A DNA stretch of 5,445 nt, from NCBI GenBank assembly GCA_016777645.1, contig JADHRC010000111.1, positions 1 to 5,445 of the forward strand, given 5' to 3'. A program made the position numbers and the translations under genes. Positions 1 to 5,445 of the stretch are shown here, piece by piece. Within the stretch, counting starts at the first letter, position 1. Every line of letters starts with the position of its first letter. Source of the DNA: Alphaproteobacteria bacterium (lineage in GTDB: Bacteria > Pseudomonadota > Alphaproteobacteria > Puniceispirillales > Marisalimonadaceae). Below the pieces are notes generated by a model. That model saw nothing but the letters and a program-made list of their open reading frames with translations. It was not told the DNA's origin and did not search any database.

Positions 1-248
1 TTTATTAAATGTGGAGATGTGTAGATATTTACTGATAAATTATGAGCTTCTAAAATTTCCTTTAGAAAAGACGCTGTTGATCCTTTACCATTGGTACCTG
101 CAATATGAATAACATTATTTAAATTATTTTCAGGATTATTAAATTTTTTCATTAATAATTTTAATCTAGACAAATCAAAATCAATTAATTTTGGATGCAG
201 AGAGAACATTCTTTTCAAAGTTTTAGATAATTTTGTGTTTAAAACCAT
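1..248 (-). CDS. folC: Bifunctional dihydrofolate/folylpolyglutamate synthase, N-terminal part (cut by window edge)
   Basis: FolC ligates glutamate to dihydropteroate, giving dihydrofolate, and then adds further glutamates to folates, using ATP in the cytoplasm. Only the first 82 residues are inside the window. What shows it: the Mur-ligase-type P-loop GTNGKGST at residues 51-58, preceded by VIHIA, and the TSPHL motif at residues 77-81, which together are the standard FolC N-terminal signature. Residues 1-45 (SLHPKLIDFDLSRLK..) fit the usual leader helix of the family. The start is the ATG at 248, which gives a normal distance to the P-loop; there is no clear Shine-Dalgarno sequence before it, only A and T runs. 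It begins 23 bases after the accD stop in the same direction, and accD-folC adjacency is common in Alphaproteobacteria. The frame is open to the left edge, so the remaining four fifths of the gene cannot be judged. Confidence 0.95.
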   Translation of the reverse strand, partial: MVLNTKLSKTLKRMFSLHPKLIDFDLSRLKLLMKKFNNPENNLNNVIHIAGTNGKGSTASFLKEILEAHNLSVNIYTSPHLI

Positions 249-271
249 TTTTTTGAAAAAAAATTGATATA

Positions 272-1126
272 TTAATTAATGTAGTATGTTAAGGACTTAA
301 TAAGATTAGATATTGTCGATTTTTGCTCAGACCTTGGTATAACAATATCTACCATACCATGCGATTTTAAATATTCTGCTGTTTGAAAGTCGTCAGGAAG
401 TTTTTCTTTTACAGTTTCTTCGATAACCCTTCTTCCAGCAAACCCTATAATTGCACCTGGTTCTGCAATGTGAATGTCTCCAAGCATTGCAAAACTAGCA
501 GTGACTCCTCCCGTAGTTGGGTTTGAAAGAAGGACAATATATGGAAGCTTAGCTTTTTTAAGATTATTTATAGCAATTGTAGTTCGAGGCATTTGCATTA
601 GAGAAAAAATACCTTCTTGCATTCTGGCTCCACCAGATGAAGGAACAACTATTAATGAACATTTTTTTTTAATAGCTTCTTCGGAAGCTAGTATTAGACC
701 ATCACCAACATATCTTCCCATTGATCCTGCCATAAATGAAAAATCAAAACTTGCTACAATGGCAGGCATACCATTTATAAACCCATGACTAACAACTAAC
801 GCATCATCTAATTTTGTTTTATTTTGTGCTTCTTTTAATCTATCTGTATATTTTTTTTTATCTTTAAAATTAAGAGGATCTATTTTAGTCTTTGGAAGAG
901 GAATTTGTTCTATTGAACCTTTATCTAACAAAAAATTAATTCTTTCTTTTGCTGATAAGTGATCATGATAACCGCAAGCTTTACAAACATTAAAATTCTC
1001 ATAAAATTCTTTATGGAATATCATTTGAGAACAAGATTTGCATTTAATCCAAAGAATTTGTTCTGGCTCTTTTTTTTTAACAAATGCTTTGAACCTAGGT
1101 AATACTGTTTCTTTTATCCAATTCAA
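272..1126 (-). CDS. accD: Acetyl-CoA carboxylase, carboxyltransferase subunit beta
   Basis: AccD pairs with AccA to form the carboxyltransferase that moves CO2 from carboxybiotin on AccB to acetyl-CoA, giving malonyl-CoA for fatty acid synthesis. The protein has 284 residues, within the family range. A four-cysteine zinc ribbon is visible (C29, C32, C48, C51), followed by the crotonase-like carboxyltransferase core with SSGGARMQEG at 163-172, TTGGVTASFAMLGD at 204-217 and GFAGRRVIEETV at 228-239. The start is a TTG at 1126: it gives the family N-terminus MNWI, has AAGGA nine bases upstream, and an in-frame TAG lies two codons upstream, so no earlier start is possible. The spacer to trpA is 41 bases and shows no terminator, so co-transcription with the trp genes is likely (inference). 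Oddities are three A9 runs, each coding for Lys-Lys-Lys (residues 17-19, 90-92, 153-155), the last sitting just after a perfect hairpin. Identification is secure. Confidence 0.97.
   Translation of the reverse strand: MNWIKETVLPRFKAFVKKKEPEQILWIKCKSCSQMIFHKEFYENFNVCKACGYHDHLSAKERINFLLDKGSIEQIPLPKTKIDPLNFKDKKKYTDRLKEAQNKTKLDDALVVSHGFINGMPAIVASFDFSFMAGSMGRYVGDGLILASEEAIKKKCSLIVVPSSGGARMQEGIFSLMQMPRTTIAINNLKKAKLPYIVLLSNPTTGGVTASFAMLGDIHIAEPGAIIGFAGRRVIEETVKEKLPDDFQTAEYLKSHGMVDIVIPRSEQKSTISNLIKSLTYYIN
673..690 (-). repeat. Perfect 7-bp inverted repeat (hairpin) inside accD, next to an A9 run
   Basis: The sequence TAGCTTC, four bases, GAAGCTA forms a perfect stem of seven pairs. On the mRNA strand the loop is CGAA; on the opposite strand the loop is TTCG closed by C-G, the extra-stable tetraloop form. 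In the mRNA the hairpin is followed after two bases by nine A residues (670-662). It lies within codons for Leu-Ala-Ser-Glu-Glu-Ala (residues 146-151). It is not a Rho-independent terminator, because the tract after the stem is A and not U. It may be chance, since the codons are ordinary. Confidence 0.6.
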
Positions 1127-1134
1127 ATTCTAAT

Positions 1135-1140
1135 TTCCTT
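1135..1140 (-). promoter_or_regulatory. Ribosome binding site of accD
   Basis: AAGGAA lies eight to nine bases before the TTG start codon of accD and is the only purine-rich Shine-Dalgarno match in the 41-base trpA-accD spacer. It decides the TTG start at 1126. The rest of the spacer is nearly pure A and T with no hairpin. Confidence 0.75.
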
Positions 1141-1167
1141 TTTTATTAAATTAAAAACTATTAAAAC

Positions 1168-1986
1168 CTAGTTATGTTTTATCTCTTTTGATACTTTAGT
1201 AATGAAATTCAAACAAGAATTAATAGTAGTGTCAGATTTATTTGCATTTTCGTCTAAAGATACATTTATTAAATCAACAACAGCTGATCCAATAACAACT
1301 CCATCTGATATATTTGCCATTGCAAGTGCTTGAGAAGGAGACCTAATACCAAAGCCTACAACAACTGGGAGATCAGTAATAGATTTTATATTTTTTATAT
1401 TAGTAGAAACATTTTCTAATATAGGCGCTTGGGTGCCTGTAATACCAGTAATAGAGACGTAGTAAACAAAACCGGATGCATTAGATAAAATCTTCTCTAA
1501 CCTAGACTTGTTAGTTGTTGGGGTAACTAATCTAATACAACTCAAGTTTTTGTTTTCAGCTTCTATAAATAATTCTTCATCTTCTTCTGGAGGTAAATCA
1601 ACTACAATTAAACCATCCACGCCAATTTCATTACATTTATTAATAAATTTTGTTTTACCAAATATATAAATAGGGTTAAAATATCCCATGAGTATAATAG
1701 GAGTGTGTGAATTTTTTTTTCTAAAAGTTTCTACAAGTAACAAACTCTTTTTTAAGCTCATACCTGATTTTAAGGCCCTTTGACTAGACAATTGAATTGA
1801 TGGCCCATCTGCCATTGGATCAGAAAAAGGCATCCCAATTTCTATAAAATCAACTCCATTATCTGGTAAATTTTCTATAATTTTTAATGAAGTATCAAAA
1901 TCTGGATCTCCTGCAGTTAGGAATATGCCAAGACCTTTTTTATTGGATTTTTTAAGATCATCAAATGTTTTTTTAATACGGTTCAT
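1168..1986 (-). CDS. trpA: Tryptophan synthase alpha subunit
   Basis: TrpA cleaves indole-3-glycerol phosphate to indole and glyceraldehyde 3-phosphate; the indole passes through a tunnel to TrpB in the alpha2-beta2 complex. The protein has 272 residues, the normal length of this TIM barrel. The catalytic pair is present at E49 and D60 within FIEIGMPFSDPMADGP (47-62). Other family motifs are IFLTAGDP (21-28), LMGYFNPI (99-106), VVDLPPEE (128-135), the mobile loop region YYVSITGITGT (175-185), and the phosphate-binding turns GFGI (211-214) and IGSAVV (232-237). The ATG at 1986 starts three bases after the trpB stop and has no good Shine-Dalgarno sequence, so translation is probably coupled to trpB (inference). 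The gene carries an A9 run at 1712-1720 (read as A on the mRNA). No damage is seen. Confidence 0.98.
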   Translation of the reverse strand: MNRIKKTFDDLKKSNKKGLGIFLTAGDPDFDTSLKIIENLPDNGVDFIEIGMPFSDPMADGPSIQLSSQRALKSGMSLKKSLLLVETFRKKNSHTPIILMGYFNPIYIFGKTKFINKCNEIGVDGLIVVDLPPEEDEELFIEAENKNLSCIRLVTPTTNKSRLEKILSNASGFVYYVSITGITGTQAPILENVSTNIKNIKSITDLPVVVGFGIRSPSQALAMANISDGVVIGSAVVDLINVSLDENANKSDTTINSCLNFITKVSKEIKHN

Positions 1987-1989
1987 TTT

Positions 1990-3204
1990 TTAACTTATTT
2001 TATTAATTAATGGTAAGACAGATGACAAATCTTTATCCCCTCTACCACACATATTCATTATAATTATTTGCCCTTTTCGTTCTGCTGCGAGTTTACCTGT
2101 AATGTGCAATGCATGAGCAGGTTCTAAGGCTGGTATAATTCCCTCTAGTCTACTACATAGTTCAAAGGCCGCCAAACTTTCCTCATCGGTTGTCGAAAGA
2201 TACTTAATTCTTCCTATATCATATAACCAAGAATGTTCGGGTCCAATACCTGGATAATCGAGCCCAGCTGAGATTGAATGTGCATCTGTAATTTGGCCAT
2301 CTTCATTTTGCAACAAATAAGTTCTATTTCCGTGCAATATTCCTGGTGATCCAGCTGTAAGAGAAGCAGCATGTAAATTAGAGTTTATACCTTTTCCAGC
2401 GGCCTCAACTCCAAAAATTTCAACCTCTTTGTCATCAAGAAAAGGATGAAAAAGACCTAAAGCATTTGATCCACCGCCTATACAAGCTACTAATGCATCG
2501 GGTAAACGATTTTCCTTTTCTAGAATTTGGCTTCTTGCTTCTTCACCAATAACTGACTGGAAATCTCTAACCATCTTTGGGTATGGGTGCGGACCTGCGG
2601 CAGTTCCGATAATATAAAAATGAGTGTTTGCGTTCGATACCCAATATCTTAGTGCATCATTCATAGCATCTTTTAATGTTCCAGTTCCAGAAGTAACGGG
2701 GTAAATTTTTGCACCTAATAATTGCATCCTTTGAACATTAGGTTTTTGCCTTTCAATATCCATTGCACCCATAAAGACTTCACATTCAAAGCCAAATAAA
2801 GCACAAGCAGTAGCCGTTGCAACACCATGTTGGCCAGCACCTGTTTCGGCTATAATTTTATTCTTACCCATTTTTTTAGCTAATAAAATTTGACCTAAAA
2901 CATTATTTATTTTGTGAGCTCCTGTATGATTAAGTTCATCTCTTTTTAAATAGATCTTGGCTCCACCAAAATGTTCAGTTAGTCTTTCAGCGAGATATAA
3001 AGGGCTTGGTCTACCAATATAATCTCTTCTGTATTTTTCTAATTCATCAATAAAAAATTTATCTTTAACAGCTTTTTCATAAGAGCTTTCAACCTCTAAT
3101 ATTAAAGGCATAAGAGTCTCAGCTACAAACCTTCCTCCATAAATCCCAAATTTACCATTTGAGTCAGGGCCAGTTTTTAAGCTATTGAAATTTATATTTG
3201 ACAT
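1990..3204 (-). CDS. trpB: Tryptophan synthase beta subunit
   Basis: TrpB is the PLP enzyme that joins indole to L-serine to make L-tryptophan. The protein has 404 residues, typical of the TrpB1 type that works with TrpA. The PLP lysine is K98 in HTGAHKINN (93-101); E120 in AETGAGQHG (119-127) is the catalytic glutamate matching Glu109 of the Salmonella enzyme; GGGSNALG (243-250) binds the PLP phosphate; GRGDKD (387-392) is the conserved C-terminal motif. The residue before it is C386, where the Salmonella enzyme has Ser377 contacting the PLP ring nitrogen; I believe Cys occurs there in other alphaproteobacterial TrpB, so this is probably lineage-specific and not a defect. The ATG at 3204 begins three bases after the trpF stop, with a weak GGA six bases upstream that overlaps the trpF stop codon, pointing to translational coupling. 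The order F-B-A is the usual alphaproteobacterial one. Confidence 0.99.
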   Translation of the reverse strand: MSNINFNSLKTGPDSNGKFGIYGGRFVAETLMPLILEVESSYEKAVKDKFFIDELEKYRRDYIGRPSPLYLAERLTEHFGGAKIYLKRDELNHTGAHKINNVLGQILLAKKMGKNKIIAETGAGQHGVATATACALFGFECEVFMGAMDIERQKPNVQRMQLLGAKIYPVTSGTGTLKDAMNDALRYWVSNANTHFYIIGTAAGPHPYPKMVRDFQSVIGEEARSQILEKENRLPDALVACIGGGSNALGLFHPFLDDKEVEIFGVEAAGKGINSNLHAASLTAGSPGILHGNRTYLLQNEDGQITDAHSISAGLDYPGIGPEHSWLYDIGRIKYLSTTDEESLAAFELCSRLEGIIPALEPAHALHITGKLAAERKGQIIIMNMCGRGDKDLSSVLPLINKIS

Positions 3205-3207
3205 AAA

Positions 3208-3855
3208 CTATCCATTATAATTTTTACATTTTTCTACAAAATTTAGAATTAATTTAGGGTCTTTTATTCCCTTAGACTTTTCAACACCAGAAGAAACATC
3301 TATTGCAGGAGGATTTATAAGATTAATAGCTTCATAAATATTATTAATATTCAGCCCTCCAGCAAGCATCCATTTTACCTTAGGATTATAGTCTTTTAAA
3401 ATTCCCCAATCAAATTTTTTTCCATTGCCACCAGGTAGCATAGTGGATGGAGCATCTAAAATAATTATGTCACAAACATTATCATAAAGTTTAGTAGCAT
3501 TATTCAGGCTTTTTTTATCTTTAACCCCAATTCCTTTAATAATTGGAATTTTAAATTTTGATCTTATTTCTTCACAACGTTTTGGTGTTTCATCACCATG
3601 TAATTGAAAATAGTCAGGAAATATATTTTGTTTTATATTTAATAAGAGATCATTATCAGCGTTAACAGTTAAAGCCACAATTTTAGTGATGTTGTTTTTT
3701 AATTTTACTAATGATTTAGCTAAAGAAATTGAGACGTTTCTTGGTGATTTTTGGTAAAATACTAAACCAATATAATCAACTTTACAATTTAATGCCGCTG
3801 ACATAGAAACTTGATCTTTAATTCCACATATTTTGATTTCAAATAGATTTTTCAT
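3208..3855 (-). CDS. trpF: N-(5'-phosphoribosyl)anthranilate isomerase
   Basis: TrpF performs the Amadori rearrangement of phosphoribosylanthranilate to carboxyphenylamino-deoxyribulose phosphate, the step before TrpC. The protein has 215 residues, normal for a free-standing TrpF. Motifs in order: KICGIK (8-13) with the catalytic Cys C10; YIGLVFYQKSPRNV (28-41); FQLHGDE (83-89); LDAP (133-136) with the general acid D134; PGGNGKKFDW (141-150); LAGGLN (164-169); and DVSSGVE..KGIKD (186-199), where the substrate phosphate binds. The ATG at 3855 gives the expected nine residues before C10. No Shine-Dalgarno sequence is seen; the 38-base spacer behind ihfB is almost all A and T. No trp leader peptide or attenuator fits in that spacer, so trpFBA most likely depends on transcription entering from rpsA-ihfB (inference). 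trpC is not in the window. Confidence 0.97.
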   Translation of the reverse strand: MKNLFEIKICGIKDQVSMSAALNCKVDYIGLVFYQKSPRNVSISLAKSLVKLKNNITKIVALTVNADNDLLLNIKQNIFPDYFQLHGDETPKRCEEIRSKFKIPIIKGIGVKDKKSLNNATKLYDNVCDIIILDAPSTMLPGGNGKKFDWGILKDYNPKVKWMLAGGLNINNIYEAINLINPPAIDVSSGVEKSKGIKDPKLILNFVEKCKNYNG

Positions 3856-3893
3856 TGATTTAAAATTTAAATTTCAGCAAGAATCTATTAAAA

Positions 3894-4172
3894 TCATTTA
3901 TTTATGCGGTCTTTCATATCTTTGCCCATTCTAAAAAAAGGAACTTTTTTAGCTGGGACTGCAACAACATCACCATTTTTAGGATTTCTTGCAATTCTTG
4001 CTTCCCTTTTTTTTACATCAAAAACCCCAAAACCTCTTAGTTCTACTCTTTCACCCTTAGCAATTGCATTGCTTATTGTGTCAAAAAAAACATTAACTAT
4101 CTTAGTAGCATCTTTTTTAAAAAGTGTAGGTTCTGATTCTAAAATTTTTAATATAAGATCCGATTTATTCAA
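3894..4172 (-). CDS. ihfB: Integration host factor beta subunit (HU/IHF family DNA-bending protein)
   Basis: IhfB forms a heterodimer with IhfA that bends DNA sharply at specific sites and organises the nucleoid. The protein has 92 residues, close to the 94 of E. coli IhfB. N-terminal helices occupy about residues 1-40, then VELRGFGVFDV (43-53) begins the beta saddle, and the DNA-inserting arm carries RNPKNG (62-67) with the intercalating proline P64; VPFFRMGKDMKDRIN (77-91) is the typical IHF-type C-terminus. The choice of IhfB over HU rests on RVELRGFG, on the arm sequence and on the position directly after rpsA, where ihfB sits in many Proteobacteria. The start is a TTG at 4172, supported by a near-perfect AAGGAGG five bases upstream and by the family N-terminus MNKSDLI. 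It starts 14 bases after the rpsA stop, so the two are surely co-transcribed. Basic protein; no signal peptide. Confidence 0.95.
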   Translation of the reverse strand: MNKSDLILKILESEPTLFKKDATKIVNVFFDTISNAIAKGERVELRGFGVFDVKKREARIARNPKNGDVVAVPAKKVPFFRMGKDMKDRINK

Positions 4173-4177
4173 ACAAG

Positions 4178-4184
4178 CCTCCTT
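4178..4184 (-). promoter_or_regulatory. Strong ribosome binding site of ihfB
   Basis: AAGGAGG, the best Shine-Dalgarno match in the window, lies five bases before the TTG start codon of ihfB and directly follows the rpsA stop codon. It fixes the TTG at 4172 as the start although no ATG is present. Confidence 0.88.
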
Positions 4185-4186
4185 AA

Positions 4187-5445
4187 TTACTTTGAAGCAT
4201 CTTCATCTTTTTTGGCAAGAGCTGCACCCAAAATATCACCCAAACTAGCTCCACTGTCAGAAGAACCGTACTCTTCCATTACCTTCTTTTCTTCCTCTAT
4301 TTCTTTAGCTTTTATTGAAAGAGTTATTTTTCTTAATTTTTTATCAATATTAGTAACCATAGCATCTATTTTATCACCAACTCCAAACCGTTCAGTTTTC
4401 TGGTCAGATCTTTCACGTGACAAGTCATTTTTCTTTATAAATCCACTAATATTATCACCAACATTAACATCTAAACCTCTTTCTGATATAGACGAAACTG
4501 TGCAAGTAACAATGGATCCTTTTTTGAGGTTGCCTAATTCGGTTGAAGTTACATCTTCTGTTAATTGCTTAATGCCAAGTGATATTCTCTCTTTTTCTAT
4601 ATCAATATCTAAAATCTTAGCTTTAACATCTGATCCTTTGGCATAATTTTTAATAAGCTCATCACCATTGCCATCCCAGCTAATATCAGATAAATGCACT
4701 AATCCATCAATGTCTTCGCTTAAGGCTACAAACAAACCAAATTCAGTTATATTTCTAATTTCACCTTCTATAATGTCACCAATTTTATTTTCTGATTTAT
4801 ATTTTTCCCATGGATTATCAACGCATTGTTTAATTCCTAAAGAAATTCGTCTTTTTTGAACATCAATCTCTAAAACCATAACCTCAATTTTTTCAGAGGT
4901 AGAGACAATTTTACCGGGATGAACATTCTTTTTAGTCCAGCTCATTTCAGAAACATGAACAAGACCCTCTATTCCATCTTCTAATTCTACAAAAGATCCA
5001 TAATCAGTAATGTTTGTAACTATCCCTGTCATTTTTGAGCCTATTGGAAATCTTTCAAATACCTTCAACCAAGGGTCTTCTGTTAATTGTTTAATGCCAA
5101 GTGAAATTCTTTGAGTTTCATCATTAAATTTAATTACTTTAACTTGAACAGATTCTCCAATCTGAAGAGCCTCAGAGGGATGATTAATTCTTTTCCAAGA
5201 AATATCAGTTACATGTAGTAATCCGTCAACTCCCCCTAAATCAACAAAAGCACCATAATCAGTTATGTTTTTAATAACGCCTTGTAACACTTGACCCTCT
5301 TCAAGATTTGCTACAAGTTCGGTTCTAGCTTCTGCCCTACTATCTTCTAAAACAGCTCTTCTTGAAACAACAATGTTACCTCTTCTTCTATCCATTTTTA
5401 ATATTTGAAAAGGTTGTGGAGTACCCATAAGTACACCCAAATCTT
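4187..5445 (-). CDS. rpsA: 30S ribosomal protein S1, C-terminal three quarters (cut by window edge)
   Basis: S1 binds the 5' region of mRNA, unfolds it and brings it to the 30S subunit. The frame is open to the right edge, showing about 418 residues; the family is near 560, so roughly 140 N-terminal residues with repeat 1 and most of repeat 2 are missing. The visible part opens with the end of repeat 2 (PQPFQILKMDRRRGNIVVSRR). Four S1 RNA-binding repeats follow; residues are counted from the TTG-encoded Leu at 5440, which is not the true start: about 49-117 (NITDYGAFVDL), 134-204 (NITDYGSFVEL), 221-291 (NITEFGLFVAL) and a more divergent one at 308-377. Each of the first three ends in RISLGIKQ. 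A charged tail (378-417) contains GASLGDILGAAL, which I know from alphaproteobacterial S1 proteins. It is the first visible gene of the block, and its promoter and any S1 autoregulatory leader lie outside. Confidence 0.98.
   Translation of the reverse strand, partial: DLGVLMGTPQPFQILKMDRRRGNIVVSRRAVLEDSRAEARTELVANLEEGQVLQGVIKNITDYGAFVDLGGVDGLLHVTDISWKRINHPSEALQIGESVQVKVIKFNDETQRISLGIKQLTEDPWLKVFERFPIGSKMTGIVTNITDYGSFVELEDGIEGLVHVSEMSWTKKNVHPGKIVSTSEKIEVMVLEIDVQKRRISLGIKQCVDNPWEKYKSENKIGDIIEGEIRNITEFGLFVALSEDIDGLVHLSDISWDGNGDELIKNYAKGSDVKAKILDIDIEKERISLGIKQLTEDVTSTELGNLKKGSIVTCTVSSISERGLDVNVGDNISGFIKKNDLSRERSDQKTERFGVGDKIDAMVTNIDKKLRKITLSIKAKEIEEEKKVMEEYGSSDSGASLGDILGAALAKKDEDASK
4554..4588 (-). 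repeat. Internal repeat of rpsA, copy in S1 repeat 5
   Basis: This 35-base stretch matches 5076-5110 at 33 of 35 positions by eye. Both copies encode the end of an S1 repeat, RISLGIKQLTED, with no amino acid change in that stretch. The corresponding part of S1 repeat 4 keeps the protein motif RISLGIKQ but not this DNA identity. Confidence 0.7.
5076..5110 (-). repeat. Internal repeat of rpsA, copy in S1 repeat 3
   Basis: Partner of 4554-4588, 33 of 35 bases identical, with both differences silent. It covers the C-terminal strand of S1 repeat 3 and the linker start (RISLGIKQLTED). Distance between copies is 522 bases, exactly 174 codons, equal to two S1 repeat units with linkers. Confidence 0.7.

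Noticed and set aside
257..269. Near match to the IHF site consensus WATCAANNNNTTR in the accD-folC spacer
   Set aside because: The last position is T where a purine is needed, and loose matches are frequent in DNA this rich in A and T.
661..690. Hairpin with neighbouring T run read as a Rho-independent terminator
   Set aside because: On the mRNA strand the hairpin is followed by A residues; on the plus strand the T run lies before the stem and not after it. In neither direction is the order stem then U run.
474..788. 104-codon open frame on the plus strand inside accD
   Set aside because: It lies fully antisense to a well-conserved gene, has no ribosome binding site or recognisable motif, and is the kind of shadow frame expected opposite conserved coding sequence.
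1424..1440. Short inverted repeat in trpA (AGGCGC, four bases, GTGCCT)
   Set aside because: It pairs fully only on the plus strand with a G-U pair; on the mRNA strand it has a mismatch. It encodes the conserved GTQAP segment.
3863..3874. Palindrome AAATTTAAATTT between ihfB and trpF as an operator or promoter element
   Set aside because: Simple A/T blocks of this kind arise easily by chance here, and there is no paired -35/-10 arrangement that stands out from background.
3904..4248. 114-codon open frame on the plus strand across ihfB and the rpsA end
   Set aside because: It is antisense to two conserved genes with clear motifs, and its own product resembles no family I know.
4212..4859. Plus-strand open frames of 144 and 63 codons opposite rpsA
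   Set aside because: Their Ser/Leu/Ile-rich products are what reverse translation of Lys/Glu/Asp-rich S1 repeats gives; there is no independent evidence for genes.
1..5445. Search for a CRISPR array, transposon ends, tRNA, riboswitch, toxin-antitoxin pair or phage gene
   Set aside because: None seen: the window is filled by conserved housekeeping genes with spacers of at most 41 bases, and the only repeats come from S1 domain structure.

Overview
The window is a compact, one-directional housekeeping block from a strongly AT-rich alphaproteobacterium. All seven supported genes lie on the minus strand. In transcription order, from the right edge to the left, they are rpsA (5' part missing), ihfB, trpF, trpB, trpA, accD and folC (only the 5' part present). 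The assignment to Alphaproteobacteria rests on this gene order, which is typical there, and on the S1 C-terminal tail with its GASLGDILGAAL motif. The low GC, Lys/Asn/Ile-rich proteins and very short spacers suggest a small streamlined genome of the marine SAR11-like kind. The intact tryptophan genes argue against an obligate intracellular Rickettsia-like host-dependent lineage. I cannot name the genus.

Layout, right to left: the last four S1 repeats and the acidic tail of ribosomal protein S1 (4187-5445); the IHF beta subunit (3894-4172); phosphoribosylanthranilate isomerase TrpF (3208-3855); the tryptophan synthase beta and alpha subunits (1990-3204 and 1168-1986); the carboxyltransferase beta subunit of acetyl-CoA carboxylase (272-1126); and the N-terminal 82 residues of the bifunctional folate synthase FolC (1-248). 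Spacers are 14, 38, 3, 3, 41 and 23 bases. No spacer holds a convincing terminator, promoter, leader peptide or RNA gene, and no stretch above 300 bases lacks a gene. The simplest reading is one long transcript entering from the right.

Functionally, TrpF, TrpB and TrpA carry out three of the last steps of tryptophan synthesis; trpE, trpG, trpD and trpC are not here, as in the split trp pathway common in Alphaproteobacteria. AccD starts fatty acid synthesis together with AccA, AccB and AccC encoded elsewhere. FolC makes dihydrofolate and polyglutamylated folates. S1 and IHF act in translation initiation and DNA bending.

I found no new system. The observations worth a second look are small: a perfect hairpin placed directly 5' of an A9 run inside accD (possible transcriptional slippage), three A9 runs in that gene, the pairing of TTG start codons with the only good Shine-Dalgarno sequences, and a near-identical repeat within rpsA.
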